Positions 22,116-29,407 of a stretch of DNA of 37,011 nt are shown piece after piece. A program made the position numbers and the translations under genes. Under the pieces are notes generated by a model. It was not told the origin of the DNA. It worked only from the letters and a program-made list of their open reading frames with translations, and ran no database searches. The stretch's first letter is position 1. Each line of letters begins with the position of its first letter. The stretch lies in the NCBI GenBank assembly GCA_002317245.1, contig DCIU01000076.1, forward strand, positions 7,566 to 44,576, read 5' to 3'. This DNA comes from Lachnospiraceae bacterium UBA1718. Lineage in GTDB: Bacteria; Bacillota; Clostridia; Lachnospirales; Lachnospiraceae.

Positions 22116-22143
22116 TTGTAAAATTTCATATTTTATATATAAT
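22116..22143 (+). promoter_or_regulatory. sigma-A promoter of the hicB-like gene
   Basis: TTGTAA (22116-22121) and a perfect TATAAT (22138-22143), 16 bases apart, lie about 30 bases before the ATG. Confidence 0.6.
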
Positions 22144-22171
22144 TATCAGAAAATGTATGGGAGATATGAAC

Positions 22172-22375
22172 ATGACAAGACAGATTTTAATCTCAAAAGA
22201 TGATTCTTGGTTTGTTGCCGAAGATATTGAAACTAATGTAGCGTCACAAGGCAAATCATTAGAAGATGCAATGGCAAATTTAAAAGAAGCCCTTGAATTA
22301 TATTTTGAGGACAAACCAGATATTGTTACTCCGATTCACTCTTATATGCTTTCTACTTTAGAGGTTTTTGCTTAG
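22172..22375 (+). CDS. HicB-like antitoxin-type protein, solitary
   Basis: The 67-residue product MTRQILISKDDSWFVAEDIE, then NVASQGKSLEDAMANLKEAL and ELYFEDKPD, matches the partially degraded RNase-H-like fold of HicB. ATG at 22172 is chosen because GGGAG lies eight bases before it; the frame is open 27 codons further but across the promoter. It lacks a C-terminal DNA-binding domain. HicB normally neutralises the HicA mRNA interferase encoded next to it; no HicA frame is visible on either side, so this may be an orphan or have another role. A strong terminator follows. Confidence 0.8.
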   Translation: MTRQILISKDDSWFVAEDIETNVASQGKSLEDAMANLKEALELYFEDKPDIVTPIHSYMLSTLEVFA

Positions 22376-22399
22376 TACTTTTAATAATCTGCACATTAC

Positions 22400-22430
22400 A
22401 AAGGCGAGGGATGATTCCCTCGCCTTTTGT
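22400..22430. terminator. bidirectional terminator between hicB-like and hydrolase genes
   Basis: A 12-bp stem, AAAGGCGAGGGA with TCCCTCGCCTTT around a 4-base loop, is followed by T on both strands and serves two converging genes. The same stem recurs at 24796-24824. Confidence 0.92.
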
Positions 22431-22459
22431 ATTCATAATATATAATTCACAAATAGAAT

Positions 22460-23416
22460 TTACTCAGCTAAAAATGCAGTCATCCTTTCAATTAGCTCAT
22501 CCGGCTTATCAATGTGAATGTAATGGCCTGATGGAATAATCTCACATGCGCTCTTCTTAACTCCTTCGAGTAACTTCTTATGTTCTGCTTCCCAGTAGCC
22601 ATATGCCTTAGCAGATGCCGATGATAGGTAGATAGCTGCTGGAACATCTGAATTGAGTGCCACTCCCTTAAGACTATTCATTGTCTCAAGTACATGCGCT
22701 GCTTCATCAACGATAGTTGCATTAGCGCTCTTTGTGTATACAAGTTTCTTTACGATATCTATTTCTTCTGGCTTAAGGTATGCTGACAAACCTGGAATTA
22801 AGAGATTATCTTCACTCATTTTCCTTGTAACAACCCTAAGAATACCTGACTTAGTCATGAAGGAATTGAACTTATAAGTACTTGATTGATCAACATATCC
22901 ATTATCAGCCTGGGCTGGAATATATGTATCAATTGCTACCAAAGCAATTACTTCATCTGCATATTGGTTAACATAACTTGTAGCATACAAGCCAGCTTCT
23001 GCATGGGCTATAAGCACATACTTGGTAATCTCTGCCTGACTTAATGCCTCATGAATCTCACTTACAATATTCTCAAGAGTACGTGGAGCCTTAGTATTAT
23101 CACTCAGTCCATGTCCTAATGGTTCAACAACTATGGTCTTATAACCCTCTAACTTCTTGGCCAATCCCTTGAACTCAAGTCCTGGTGCCACAGAATCAAG
23201 CCCTGGAAGAATTACAAGAGTCTTATCACCACTGCCGTATGTATATAGGTTGATATTACCATTCTTAGTTGGATACTTCTTACCATATATATCCTTAACG
23301 TCAGTTGCCTCCACTTTTGCAAACTTATTGTTCCAATTAGAAATAATAAGAAGGATTATTCCAATAATCAAAGCAAGAACAACTATTAATATTACAAGTC
23401 CCTTAAGAAATCCCAT
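22460..23416 (-). CDS. membrane-anchored alpha/beta hydrolase fold protein lacking the nucleophile serine
   Basis: The 318-residue protein has one N-terminal membrane helix (about 6-27) and an alpha/beta hydrolase domain with LVILPGLDSVAPGLEF (oxyanion region), VVEPLGHGLSD, acid-strand candidate LVAIDTYIP and a C-terminal His in PSGHYIHIDKP (H298 or H301). The nucleophile elbow, normally GHSxGG, reads AHAEAG, with Ala139 where Ser should be. It is encoded GCA, one base from TCA. The protein is therefore probably not a standard Ser hydrolase. ATG at 23416 follows AAGGAG. It is divergent from the symporter gene and converges on the hicB-like gene. Confidence 0.8.
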   Translation of the reverse strand: MGFLKGLVILIVVLALIIGIILLIISNWNNKFAKVEATDVKDIYGKKYPTKNGNINLYTYGSGDKTLVILPGLDSVAPGLEFKGLAKKLEGYKTIVVEPLGHGLSDNTKAPRTLENIVSEIHEALSQAEITKYVLIAHAEAGLYATSYVNQYADEVIALVAIDTYIPAQADNGYVDQSSTYKFNSFMTKSGILRVVTRKMSEDNLLIPGLSAYLKPEEIDIVKKLVYTKSANATIVDEAAHVLETMNSLKGVALNSDVPAAIYLSSASAKAYGYWEAEHKKLLEGVKKSACEIIPSGHYIHIDKPDELIERMTAFLAE

Positions 23417-23467
23417 ATTCAAACTCCTTCGCATATATATAGGTTCATGATGAACGAACCCATAAAT

Positions 23468-23540
23468 AGTTTATCGAATGGCAGCCATATGGTCAAACCC
23501 AAGTTACAAAATAGTGGGGATTTGATATAATTAATCAAAT
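23468..23540. promoter_or_regulatory. divergent promoters of the hydrolase and the symporter
   Basis: Minus strand: TTGACC (23491-23496), 17 bases, TAAACT (23468-23473). Plus strand: GTTACA (23503-23508), 17 bases, TATAAT (23526-23531). The plus -10 is centred in a dyad ATTTGAT-ATAATTA-ATCAAAT (23520-23540) with exact 7-bp arms, a likely repressor site for the symporter gene. Confidence 0.62.
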
Positions 23541-23560
23541 GTTCGCGGGAGGTAGTAAAA

Positions 23561-24766
23561 ATGAACAAGAAAAAATATAATGTGACATTATGGATCCTTG
23601 TCGGATTAATTGCCGGTATTCTGGTAGGACTCGTGATGCCAGAATGGATGAACACCGTCTTCACAGTAATCGCTACTATCTATATGGCAGCTCTTAAGAT
23701 GATGATCTTCCCATTAGTATTCTGTAGTCTTTTACTCGGAATCGTTGGAATTGGTAATATTGCTAAGACTGGTAAAATTGGTCTCCACGCAATTCTCTGG
23801 TATGTCGGAACAACTGCTTTCGCTTCCGGGCTGGGTCTCATTATACCAAAGCTGCTTCACCTTGGTGAGGGCGCAACAATCGTAGCAACTGATACTCAGA
23901 TTGAGGCGGCGACCTTTGGTGGATTGCTTGATACTGTTACAACTTTGATTCCTTCTAATCCATTTACAAGTTTTACTAATGGCAATATGCTTCAGGTGCT
24001 TGTATTTGCTGTAATTATTGGTCTTGCCTGTCTTTCTCTTAAGGAAAAGGCACAGCCATTCGTTGATTTCTGCAGCGCAGTTAATGAAATCTCAATCTTC
24101 GTTGTAAGCAAGGTAATGCTTTTCACACCAATCGGTGTATTCTGCTGTATCTCAACTGTTATGTATTCTAACGGTTCAGCTACAATGATTCAGTTAGCTC
24201 AGGTAATGATTGCACTTTATATCTGCTATGCATTATATGCACTTCTTATATACGGTGGAATGGTTAAGTTCATTGGTAAGTATAATCCTGTTAAGTTCTT
24301 CAAGGATGTTGCTCCTGCAGCGCTTAATGCTTTCGGTACATGTTCATCAAGTGCAACTCTTCCTATAAGTATGAGATGTGCAACTGAGGAACTTGAGATT
24401 CCAGAAGAAATCGCATCACTTACATTACCACTTGGTGCAACAATAAATATGGATGCTGTATCAATCGTAATGAGCTTCATGATTACATTCTTTGCATCTG
24501 CTTGCGGTATTCCTCTTACAACAGGAACCATGATTACAATTCTTGCATGTAATGTACTGTTAAGTATTGGTACACCTGGTGTTCCTGGTGGAGCTATTGC
24601 AGCTTTCGCAGCACTTGCACCAATCGCTGGTCTTCCAATTAATACAATCCTTGGTGTTTATATCAGTGTTAATACTCTCGCTGATATGGGTGCTACATGT
24701 GTTAATGTACTTGGAGATCTTGCCTGCACAACAGTTCTGAAGCAGACACTTAAGGAAAAGAATTAG
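23561..24766 (+). CDS. dicarboxylate/amino acid:cation symporter (DAACS/SDF family)
   Basis: The 401-residue polytopic protein carries the family's landmarks in order: the HP1 serine-rich motif CSSSATLPISM, INMDAVSI (NMDGT-like, helix 7), HP2 GTPGVPGGAI, and helix 8 DMGATCVNVLGD, whose Asp and Asn line the substrate and Na+ sites. Relatives (GltP, DctA, SstT, GltT) import glutamate, aspartate, serine/threonine or C4-dicarboxylates with Na+ or H+. The usual NMDGT reads NMDAV and the usual Arg in the helix-8 motif is Ala. That argues against a simple acidic substrate and is closer to neutral amino acid carriers; this is an inference. ATG at 23561 has GGGAGG upstream. Confidence 0.88.
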   Translation: MNKKKYNVTLWILVGLIAGILVGLVMPEWMNTVFTVIATIYMAALKMMIFPLVFCSLLLGIVGIGNIAKTGKIGLHAILWYVGTTAFASGLGLIIPKLLHLGEGATIVATDTQIEAATFGGLLDTVTTLIPSNPFTSFTNGNMLQVLVFAVIIGLACLSLKEKAQPFVDFCSAVNEISIFVVSKVMLFTPIGVFCCISTVMYSNGSATMIQLAQVMIALYICYALYALLIYGGMVKFIGKYNPVKFFKDVAPAALNAFGTCSSSATLPISMRCATEELEIPEEIASLTLPLGATINMDAVSIVMSFMITFFASACGIPLTTGTMITILACNVLLSIGTPGVPGGAIAAFAALAPIAGLPINTILGVYISVNTLADMGATCVNVLGDLACTTVLKQTLKEKN

Positions 24767-24795
24767 TTCTGATAAGAAATATAGATATGAATTCA

Positions 24796-24826
24796 AAAGG
24801 CGAGGGAAATTATCCCTCGCCTTTGT
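24796..24826. terminator. bidirectional terminator after the symporter gene
   Basis: The 12-bp stem AAAGGCGAGGGA / TCCCTCGCCTTT with a 5-base loop is followed by TTTGTT on the plus strand. The stem is identical to that at 22400-22428. Confidence 0.92.
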
Positions 24827-24831
24827 TATTT

Positions 24832-24868
24832 CAAAAATGACACTCTGACCCCGTCCCCCAGGGTCAAA
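24832..24868 (-). repeat. dispersed GC-rich repeat, locus D
   Basis: On the minus strand this reads TTTGACCCTGGGGGACGGGG followed by TCAGAGTGTCATTTTTG, inverted relative to loci B and C. It ends one base from the ahcY stop codon (24870-24872). Confidence 0.88.
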
Positions 24869-24869
24869 T

Positions 24870-26111
24870 TTACAGTGAAGCGTCGAGGTATGCCTTCTGC
24901 TCCTCTGTGAGAACGTCAATCTTCTTGCCCATGAATGCAAGCTTTCTTGCTGCAACATCCATATCAACATCTGTTGGAACATCGATAAGCTTCTCGTTAA
25001 GAGAATCTGAATGCTCAACAAGATACTTAGCTGAAAGTGCCTGGATTGCGAAGCTCATATCCATAATCTCTGCTGGATGTCCATCGCCAGCTGCAAGATT
25101 AACAAGTCTGCCCTCTGCGATTACGCAGATCCACTGACCGCTTGGAAGCTTGTAACCCATAATGTTGTTACGCATTTCCTTAGCTTCAACAGCCATTGCA
25201 CGAAGACCAGCCATATCAACTTCGCAGTCGAAGTGACCAGCATTAGTAAGGATTGCACCATCCTTCATTACCTTGAAATCTTCAAGGCTGATTACCTTAT
25301 CACAACCTGTTACTGTTACGAAGAAGTCACCGATTGCAGCTGCTTCTCTCATTGGCATTACTTCGAAGCCATCCATAACAGCCTCAATAGCCTTAACTGG
25401 GTTAACTTCTGTTACGATAACCTTGGCACCAAGTCCCTTGGCTCTCATAGCAACACCCTTACCACACCAGCCATAACCGGCAACTACAACATTCTTACCT
25501 GCAACGATAAGGTTAGTTGTACGATTAATTCCATCCCATACAGACTGGCCTGTACCATATCTGTTATCGAATAAGTGCTTACAGTCAGCATTATTAACGC
25601 GAACCATTGGGAACTTAAGCTCGCCCTTCTTATTCATAGCCTCTAATCTGATGATACCTGTTGTTGTCTCCTCACATCCACCGATTACATTAGGAATGAG
25701 ATCCACGAACTCTGTATGCATCATATGAACAAGGTCACCACCATCATCAATGATGATATTTGGTCCAACCTCAAGTACGCTTCTGATGTGCTTGTCATAC
25801 TCTTCAGGTGTAACACCATGCCATGCAAATACATTAAGGCCAGCCTTAACAAGTGCTGCTGCCACATCATCCTGAGTAGATAATGGGTTAGAACCTGTAA
25901 TGTACATCTCAGCACCACCGGCTGCAAGTACCTTACAGAGGTAAGCTGTCTTAGCCTCAAGGTGAACTGACAGTGCTACCTTCTTGCCAGCAAATGGCTT
26001 TGTCTTAGTGAACTCTTCCTCGAGCATACGAAGAAGGTCACAGTTTCTCTTAACCCATTCGATCTTTCTTTCGCCTGACTCGGCAAGGTTAATGTCTCTG
26101 ATTTCGCTCAT
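24870..26111 (-). CDS. ahcY: S-adenosylhomocysteine hydrolase (adenosylhomocysteinase), short form
   Basis: The 413-residue protein has substrate motifs ALSVHLEAKTAYL (H50), IIIDDGGDLVHMMH and ADCKHLFDNRYGTGQSVWDG (K178, D182), and the NAD-binding VVAGYGWCGKGVAMRAKGLG (about 210-230). It ends before a long C-terminal tail, as in the short archaeal/thermophile-type group with HLEAKT. It cleaves S-adenosylhomocysteine to adenosine and homocysteine, removing the inhibitor left by methyltransferases. ATG at 26111 (AAAAGGAGATTAACT) is preferred to a site six codons earlier. It is transcribed alone from a good promoter. Confidence 0.93.
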   Translation of the reverse strand: MSEIRDINLAESGERKIEWVKRNCDLLRMLEEEFTKTKPFAGKKVALSVHLEAKTAYLCKVLAAGGAEMYITGSNPLSTQDDVAAALVKAGLNVFAWHGVTPEEYDKHIRSVLEVGPNIIIDDGGDLVHMMHTEFVDLIPNVIGGCEETTTGIIRLEAMNKKGELKFPMVRVNNADCKHLFDNRYGTGQSVWDGINRTTNLIVAGKNVVVAGYGWCGKGVAMRAKGLGAKVIVTEVNPVKAIEAVMDGFEVMPMREAAAIGDFFVTVTGCDKVISLEDFKVMKDGAILTNAGHFDCEVDMAGLRAMAVEAKEMRNNIMGYKLPSGQWICVIAEGRLVNLAAGDGHPAEIMDMSFAIQALSAKYLVEHSDSLNEKLIDVPTDVDMDVAARKLAFMGKKIDVLTEEQKAYLDASL

Positions 26112-26165
26112 AGTTAATCTCCTTTTCATTAATACAATGACTACATTAATCTTGGCCGAATTTTT

Positions 26166-26194
26166 ATTATAGTGTTGGTCGGAACCCCTATCAA
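26166..26194 (-). promoter_or_regulatory. sigma-A promoter of ahcY
   Basis: On the minus strand TTGATA (26189-26194) and a perfect TATAAT (26166-26171) are 17 bases apart. The leader is about 48 bases, too short for a known SAH or SAM riboswitch. Confidence 0.85.
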
Positions 26195-26238
26195 CACTTA
26201 TATCATGACCTGATTCCCACCAGGCCTTAATATCCTAA

Positions 26239-27198
26239 TTACAGATCAAGTCTGTTTCTCTCCTCACCATTTAGGTAAGCTTCAATATTTCGATATACTT
26301 CATCACAGCATCTCTGTCTTGATTCAACAGATGCCCATGCCATATGTGGAGTGATGATGAGCTTTCTGCTATCCTTAATTCTTCCAAGTGGATTATCCTT
26401 CTCCATTGGCTCTTTACCAAGTACATCAAGGCCGGCACCTGCGATAATACCCTGATCAAGTGCATCTGCAAGATCTGCATCAACTACAACTGGACCACGT
26501 GCAACATTTACTAAGATTGCAGACTTCTTCATCTTCTTGAAGGCATCCATATTCATAATTCCACGAGTTCTGTCTGATAATGGACAGTGAAGAGATACTA
26601 TATCTGATCTCTGTAAGAACTCATCGAACTCAACTCTCTCATAATCCGTACAGCTGCTATTACCAGAAGCAGAATAGAAGATTACATGTGCACCGAAGGC
26701 CTCAGCAATCTGAGCAACCTTTCTTCCAATATTACCCATTCCGATAATACCCCAGGTCATACCTTCAATCTCGTTGAATCTCTCATCAAAATTGCAGAAT
26801 CCACTCTGCGCAGAATAAGCACCAGACTTAACATAGTTATCATAGTAACTAATCTTCTCTAATACGTAGAGAGCCAGAGCAATTGTATGCTGTGCAACTG
26901 CAGGTGATGAGTATCCCTTAACATTAGCTGCAGCAATGCCTCTCTTCTTGCAATACTCAAGGTCAATATTGTCGAAACCTGTAGCTGTAATTGCAAGCAT
27001 CTTAACATTTGGAGCAGTGTCCAACATATCTGCATTCATAACTGCCTTATTAAAGATTACAATATCTGCATCCTTAACATGCTCTCTGTTATTCTCTGGT
27101 GTATCTGCATCGTATGATACGAATTCACCAAAGTTCTCAAATACACTAGTATCAATATCACTTCCTAAAGTGTTGCGGTCAAGCTGAACGATCTTCAT
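26239..27198 (-). CDS. D-isomer-specific 2-hydroxyacid dehydrogenase (glycerate dehydrogenase/hydroxypyruvate reductase-like)
   Basis: The 319-residue enzyme has NAD motif GMGNIG (153-158), catalytic R234 in VNVARGPVVVD, E263 in GKEP and H285 in TPHMAW, the family's Arg/Glu/His triad. The N-terminal ATGFDNIDLEYCKKRGI is typical of the glycerate dehydrogenase branch. It reduces a 2-oxo acid (hydroxypyruvate, glyoxylate, pyruvate or similar) to the D-hydroxy acid. It begins six bases after the murG stop and uses AAGGAG within murG's last codons, so it is translated with MurG. The pairing with a cell-wall gene is curious but the substrate is not settled by sequence. Confidence 0.87.
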   Translation of the reverse strand: MKIVQLDRNTLGSDIDTSVFENFGEFVSYDADTPENNREHVKDADIVIFNKAVMNADMLDTAPNVKMLAITATGFDNIDLEYCKKRGIAAANVKGYSSPAVAQHTIALALYVLEKISYYDNYVKSGAYSAQSGFCNFDERFNEIEGMTWGIIGMGNIGRKVAQIAEAFGAHVIFYSASGNSSCTDYERVEFDEFLQRSDIVSLHCPLSDRTRGIMNMDAFKKMKKSAILVNVARGPVVVDADLADALDQGIIAGAGLDVLGKEPMEKDNPLGRIKDSRKLIITPHMAWASVESRQRCCDEVYRNIEAYLNGEERNRLDL

Positions 27199-27204
27199 TC
27201 CTAA

Positions 27205-28269
27205 TTACTCCTTCACTGCTTCCTCAATTAACTCCATAATCTTCTTCACAGGGTCAATTGTATCCGCATTCTTCATAGCTGTCACATACTTATCTCTGTT
27301 CTCGTAGGTCTTAATAACTGTCTCAATAAGCATTGCAGGATCAAGTGCCTCTTCTCTTACTACCTCAGAGAAGCCCTGCTCCGCAAAAGATCCAGCATTG
27401 AGTATCTGGTCACCTCTGCTTCCTGCAGACAATGGGATGAGCACATTAGGAATCTGAAGCTCCCTAATCTCACATATTGCATTAGCTCCTGCTCTGGAGA
27501 TCACAATATCTGCCATAGCGAAGAAATGCTTAAGCTCATCATCAATATATTCGAACTGCTTGTATCCTTCGATACCAAGCATCATGTTATCTACCTTATC
27601 CTTGCCACAGAGATGAACAACCTGGAATCTCTCAAGTAATTTAGGAAGACATTCTCTTACGGTCTCATTGACACTCTTAGCTCCGAGGGAACCACCAATT
27701 ACCATAAGTACTGGCTTGTCTTCATTGAATCCACACATTTCAAGGGCAATACTCTTATCGCCCTCTGATAATTCCTTACGAATTGGAGAGCCTGTACATA
27801 CTGCCTTGTCGGCTGGAAGATTCTTAAGTGTCTCTGGGAAATTACAACATACCTTTTCTGCTACTGGAATGCAGAGCTTATTGGCAAGACCCGGAGTCAT
27901 ATCTGATTCATGAATAATACATGGGATCTTCAGGCTGGCTGCTGCTCTAACTACTGGTACTGCAACGAAGCCACCCTTGGAAAATACTACATCAGGCTTA
28001 ATCTCAGCTAACTTAGCCTTAGCCTCCTTGTAACCCTTAATTACTCTGAACACATCTGAGAAATTCTTAAGATCGAAGTATCTTCGTAATTTGCCAGTAG
28101 CAATTCCTGAATATGGAATTCCCTGCTCCTCAATTAACTTCTTCTCGATTCCCTCATAGGAACCAATATACTGAATATCAAATCCTGCTTCCTTTAATGC
28201 TGGAAGTAATGCAATGTTAGGTGTAACATGTCCTGCTGTACCACCACCAGTTAATACTATCTTCTTCAC
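27205..28269 (-). CDS. murG: UDP-N-acetylglucosamine--lipid I GlcNAc transferase MurG
   Basis: The 354-residue protein has the GT28 N-terminal glycine loop VLTGGGTAGHVTPN, VVFSKGGFVAVPVV, IIHESDMTPGLANKL and the donor-binding loop VIGGSLGAKSVNE, then SRAGANAICEI and PLSAGSRGDQILNA, all characteristic of MurG. It adds GlcNAc to lipid I on the inner membrane face to make lipid II. The start is GTG at 28269, with AGGAG upstream; the ATG one base earlier is out of frame. It is located away from a full division/cell-wall gene cluster, between the GH25 muramidase and the hydroxyacid dehydrogenase, all in one direction. Confidence 0.94.
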   Translation of the reverse strand: MKKIVLTGGGTAGHVTPNIALLPALKEAGFDIQYIGSYEGIEKKLIEEQGIPYSGIATGKLRRYFDLKNFSDVFRVIKGYKEAKAKLAEIKPDVVFSKGGFVAVPVVRAAASLKIPCIIHESDMTPGLANKLCIPVAEKVCCNFPETLKNLPADKAVCTGSPIRKELSEGDKSIALEMCGFNEDKPVLMVIGGSLGAKSVNETVRECLPKLLERFQVVHLCGKDKVDNMMLGIEGYKQFEYIDDELKHFFAMADIVISRAGANAICEIRELQIPNVLIPLSAGSRGDQILNAGSFAEQGFSEVVREEALDPAMLIETVIKTYENRDKYVTAMKNADTIDPVKKIMELIEEAVKE

Positions 28270-28279
28270 ATTTACTCTC

Positions 28280-29407
28280 CTAATAGAACATCAGATTAAT
28301 ATCTGTATCTCCCTTGATTCCGTCTACTGTTCCGGTCGATGTATACTGCCACATCTTAACCTTGTATGGGAATCGGTATGGATAATGATAATATGCGAAC
28401 CACTTATCATAATCCTCTAATCTGGTAATATCCATCATAATCATTAATGATTTGAGATTACCATATATCATAGGCTCATAGCCTGCTTCTTTTATTCTCT
28501 CGCAGAAGGCAATAACAATATCTGTTCTCTCTTCCACTGTCAGATTCTTGGTTCTGGACTTATTAACATTACTTGACTGCTCAACATCAATTACAATAGG
28601 CAACTGTGTATCGTAGTCACCAAGATTCTCTAATACGAACTCTGCTTCCTCTACTCCCTCTGCCTTGGTCTTGGCTTCAGTGAAGAAGTATACTCCGCAA
28701 TCTATTCCCTTGTCATTGCAGGCTTCGATATTATCCTCGAAGTTATCATCTACAACCAGCTTACCAGACTCATATCCTCTGAAACCAATTCGGATATAGG
28801 CGAACTCAATGCCATCATTTTTGACCTTAGTCCAATTAATCTTCTCCTGGAACTTAGATACGTCGATGCCCTTCTTGGCACCCTCATATCTGGCTTCGCC
28901 CTCATACTTGTCAGTCTCTTCATTGAGAACAGGGTACTCTAACTTGTCGAAGTCTATATCCGTCTTAGCAAGATTCTCATCAATATCGAAGAATACATAG
29001 CCACCTGTATTAGGCACGACAATATTCTCAGGGAAGAAGCTCTCAAGCATACTAAGTGTCTGAGCATCCTCCATAAATGTACGTATCTCGCCCTTGATAT
29101 CTTCCGTATTAACCCTAACAGCTTCCTCACTTAAGGCATCTGCCTCTTCCCGGGTAATATATCCACCGGTCTGAAGGTCAGTCATCAGATCCTGATAGGA
29201 CTGATTCGCTGCATCTGCTTCCTCGCGGGCAAGGTTATAAGCACTCTGCTCCTGCTTATAGAGATATGCAAAATAGAGTGCGACTGAACTTGCTGCCAGT
29301 ATTAATAATACTAAGAAGCAGGTAATGATTGTACGACGTCGTTTGGCTCGTCTTGCTCTGCGTCTTTTTTCCTGACGCTGCATTTCGGTCATTGTGCGTT
29401 GTTCCAT
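28280..29407 (-). CDS. membrane-anchored GH25 muramidase
   Basis: The 375-residue protein has a very basic cytoplasmic N-terminus (about 10-26), one membrane helix (about 27-49), a stalk with helical, acidic sequence (about 50-175), and a GH25 lysozyme domain from GIDVSKFQEKINWTKVK to the C-terminus. The domain includes AYIRIGFRGYESG, GVYFFTEAKT and the DxE active-site motif IVIDVEQS. It should cut the MurNAc-GlcNAc bond in peptidoglycan outside the membrane. The ATG at 29407 overlaps the antiporter stop (TAATG). Tethering suggests a role in growth or division remodelling rather than secretion. Confidence 0.88.
   Translation of the reverse strand: MEQRTMTEMQRQEKRRRARRAKRRRTIITCFLVLLILAASSVALYFAYLYKQEQSAYNLAREEADAANQSYQDLMTDLQTGGYITREEADALSEEAVRVNTEDIKGEIRTFMEDAQTLSMLESFFPENIVVPNTGGYVFFDIDENLAKTDIDFDKLEYPVLNEETDKYEGEARYEGAKKGIDVSKFQEKINWTKVKNDGIEFAYIRIGFRGYESGKLVVDDNFEDNIEACNDKGIDCGVYFFTEAKTKAEGVEEAEFVLENLGDYDTQLPIVIDVEQSSNVNKSRTKNLTVEERTDIVIAFCERIKEAGYEPMIYGNLKSLMIMMDITRLEDYDKWFAYYHYPYRFPYKVKMWQYTSTGTVDGIKGDTDINLMFY

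Noticed and set aside
15693..24868. Repeated GC-rich units considered as a CRISPR-like or integration-site array
   Set aside because: The copies are kilobases apart, lie in both orientations and have no regular spacers or cas genes; they fit a dispersed REP-like family instead.
24560..25021. Minus-strand open frame crossing the symporter gene, terminator and repeat D
   Set aside because: It is antisense to two well-supported genes' ends, spans a terminator and has no ribosome site; it is a shadow frame.
26112..26165. SAH or SAM riboswitch ahead of ahcY
   Set aside because: The leader from the mapped promoter is about 48 bases and shows no suitable paired elements.
26185..26235. Hairpin GGCCTG/CAGGTC as terminator of the dehydrogenase gene
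   Set aside because: The stem is six pairs with a wobble and no T-run follows, so termination cannot be supported.
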